From Limisphaerales bacterium (GTDB lineage Bacteria > Verrucomicrobiota > Verrucomicrobiia > Limisphaerales > PALSA-1396), in the NCBI GenBank assembly GCA_003140275.1, contig PLJQ01000396.1, forward strand, positions 2,631 to 9,080: a stretch of 6,450 bases of DNA. Direction: 5' to 3'. Below the pieces are notes generated by a model. That model was not told the origin of the DNA. It ran no database searches and saw nothing but the letters and a program-made list of their open reading frames with translations. The position numbers and the translations under genes were made by a program. Positions 5,156 through 6,450 of the stretch are shown here, piece by piece; position 1 is the stretch's first letter; every line of letters begins with the position of its first letter.

Positions 5156-5988
5156 TGACTATGAAACGAACTACAGTCCTGCTGGCGGAAGATCATCAAA
5201 TTGTCCGGGAAGGTTTTCGGTCATTGTTGGAATACGAACGCGATATTGAAGTGGTTGGCGAGGTGGAAACCGGCCGCCAGGCCGTCGCCATTGTAAAGAA
5301 ACTTCGGCCCGACGTGGTCCTGATGGACATCGCGATGCCGCGGCTCAACGGGTTGGAGGCCACCCGGCAAATTCGCAGAGATTTTCCCGATACCAAGGTG
5401 GTCATTCTCTCCGCATACAATGATGACGCTTACGTCGAGCAGGTGATGCGCCAGAAGCCCACCGCCGCGCAATTCAACCGCGTCGCCACCAAGCTTAAAC
5501 AGAATGGTGTGGACGGGGACGATGTCGCGCTCAAGGACGCTTACTTCAAGACCGCGGTGGTTTCACAAAAGAAGCTTGATTCGACGACCCATCTCCTTTC
5601 CATCTTCGCCGAACATCTCTCGATGAAGAGCAACCAAATCATGATGCAGCAGGCAAATGCCGAACCACCGGTCATCACCCGGGCAAAGCAATACATTCAG
5701 GAGCATTTTATCGAAGAACTCTCCCTTGAGCGGCTTGCGGCAGCGGTTCATACCAGCACATTCTACTTCTGTAAATTGTTCAAGAAGGCGACGGGGATAA
5801 ACTTTAACCAATATGTCGCCCGGACACGGGCTGAGAAAGCGAAGAACCTGCTGCTCAATCTAAATCTGCGCATCAGCGAGATCGCTTACGAGGTCGGTTT
5901 CCAGTCACTGACGCATTTCAACCGCATGTTCAAGAAAATTGTGGGGCAGTCACCGACCGAATATCGTGCGCAACTGGCTAATGCCTGA
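5155..5988 (+). CDS. Hybrid regulator: truncated receiver, partial PocR, AraC DNA-binding domain
   Basis: This 277-residue protein starts at an ATG overlapping the kinase stop by one base (an alternative ATG lies at 5161). Residues 4-98 are a NarL-type receiver: acidic pair E12-D13, phospho-acceptor D58 in VVLMDIAMP and S86 in VVILSAY. Right after YVEQVM (98) the sequence changes to RQKPTAAQFNRVATKL and on, ending near NQIMMQQ (about 165), which reads like the C-terminal part of a PocR sensor domain. The receiver's last strand with its conserved Lys, and helix 5, are therefore missing. Residues about 175-277 form an AraC domain with two helix-turn-helices (LSLERLAAAVHTSTFYFCKL and LRISEIAYEVGFQSLTHFNR). 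The usual partner of such a kinase has a LuxR-type HTH, so a receiver joined to AraC is odd here. Targets are unknown. Protein family calls are confident; function of the hybrid is not. Confidence 0.85.
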   Translation: MTMKRTTVLLAEDHQIVREGFRSLLEYERDIEVVGEVETGRQAVAIVKKLRPDVVLMDIAMPRLNGLEATRQIRRDFPDTKVVILSAYNDDAYVEQVMRQKPTAAQFNRVATKLKQNGVDGDDVALKDAYFKTAVVSQKKLDSTTHLLSIFAEHLSMKSNQIMMQQANAEPPVITRAKQYIQEHFIEELSLERLAAAVHTSTFYFCKLFKKATGINFNQYVARTRAEKAKNLLLNLNLRISEIAYEVGFQSLTHFNRMFKKIVGQSPTEYRAQLANA

Positions 5989-6301
5989 AGCAGCCGCCAT
6001 GGAAATATTTTAAACTATCCCATGCAAACCCGACACCACCCGGCATCCTTACGGAAGCACCCGTTGAAACTGAAATCGATTTCGGTCGTTTTCCATCCTT
6101 CGGCGCGTCAACCAGTCGAAATGAGGCGTTCGGAGCGCAACCTCCAACCGTTCCTTTATCGCCGCCGCCATTGGGCTGGCGGGGACATTGCGCGGCTCGA
6201 AGAATAGTTGAGAACTTTGGAAGAGAAAGAATCAAGACAACCAGGAAACTCAAAACAAATTGGCTCAAGCGGTGCCAGCAAGATCAACCAAGATCAAACC
6301 T
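5989..6301. other. Gene-poor region before the CBM48 gene
   Basis: No convincing gene is seen. A 61-codon plus-strand frame (6022-6207, MQTRHHPASLRKHPLKLKSI at its start) lacks a ribosome binding site and a recognisable domain; its basic composition could be chance. Structure present: the perfect 12-bp palindrome GAAATCGATTTC (6072-6083); a hairpin CCGCCA (6165-6170)/TGGCGG (6177-6182) without a T-run; and a tandem 10-bp repeat CAAGATCAAC/CAAGATCAAA (6279-6298) just upstream of the next start codon. The promoter of the next gene should lie here but is not obvious. Confidence 0.5.
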
Positions 6302-6450
6302 ATGAAACACAACAAAAACCACGACAACGCAAAAAGCCCCGGTCCTGAACTGGTGCCGGTTCGCTTTGAATTCAGTCATCCGACGGCCCGCAGCGTTTGT
6401 ATCGCCGGGACTTTCGATGACTGGCGACCCGATGCCAAGCCCATGCATCC
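6302..6450 (+). CDS. CBM48/AMPK-type glycogen-binding domain protein (partial, 3' end outside window)
   Basis: Only the first 49 codons are present. After a short polar leader (MKHNKNHDNAKSPGPELVPV) the sequence RFEFSHPTARSVCIAGTFDD followed by WRPDAKPM is the start of an isoamylase-N/AMPK glycogen-binding fold. The GTF-D-W segment contributes the carbohydrate-contacting tryptophan. Such domains occur in small stand-alone proteins of Verrucomicrobiota and at the N-terminus of glycogen-branching and debranching enzymes; the visible part does not tell which. It binds alpha-glucan by family knowledge. No Shine-Dalgarno sequence is seen before the ATG, where the tandem CAAGATCAA repeat lies instead. 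There is no signal peptide, so it is probably cytoplasmic. Confidence 0.75.
   Translation, partial: MKHNKNHDNAKSPGPELVPVRFEFSHPTARSVCIAGTFDDWRPDAKPMH

Noticed and set aside
6072..6083. GAAATCGATTTC perfect 12-bp palindrome as an operator
   Set aside because: One or two perfect 12-bp palindromes are expected by chance in a window of this size, and nothing else ties it to a promoter.
5978..6268. 96-residue minus-strand frame after the regulator gene
   Set aside because: No ribosome binding site, no recognisable domain, and it overlaps the end of the regulator; likely chance.

Overview
The window is moderately GC-rich, and its gene content and dispersed GC-rich palindromic repeats suggest a soil or freshwater Verrucomicrobiota (Pedosphaera-like) bacterium. 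That assignment is recognition of protein and repeat style, not a database result.

Layout. (1) About 55-900, minus strand: a decayed tail-tip module of a phage or prophage. It has an NlpC/P60-type peptidase remnant, a drastically shortened tail/host-specificity protein remnant and a small Cys-rich zinc-ribbon-like protein. The genes still overlap by ATGA as in a phage operon, but stops, frameshifts and deletions break them. (2) 791-1014: REP-like palindromes and three copies of a roughly 27-bp repeat. The last one supplies the C-terminal codons and stop of the next gene. (3) 993-1988, minus strand: a compact three-gene operon matching E. coli yqjD-yqjE-yqjK (DUF883 membrane-anchored helical protein, holin-superfamily-III-like membrane protein, YqjK-like protein). 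(4) 1989-2262: intergenic, with a strong hairpin and a degenerate direct repeat. (5) 2263-4002, plus strand: two small uncharacterised proteins and a membrane fatty acid desaturase with all three histidine boxes. (6) 4003-5988, plus strand: a promoter region, a HisKA_3 histidine kinase and an overlapping response-regulator-like gene. (7) 5989-6450: a gene-poor stretch and the start of a CBM48/AMPK-type glycogen-binding protein that runs off the window.

The most remarkable item is the two-gene signalling operon. The kinase begins with about 60 residues that look like the N-terminal part of a PocR-type ligand-sensing domain. The following gene begins as a NarL-type receiver, but after about 98 residues switches to the C-terminal part of a PocR domain plus an AraC double helix-turn-helix. 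The simplest reading is that a kinase-receiver segment (about 4349-5448) was spliced into a PocR-AraC regulator gene. It replaced the middle of the sensor domain and kept frame at both joins. The result is a kinase carrying one half of the sensor and a receiver-AraC hybrid carrying the other half, with the receiver lacking its last strand, last helix and conserved lysine. An assembly chimera must be excluded first.
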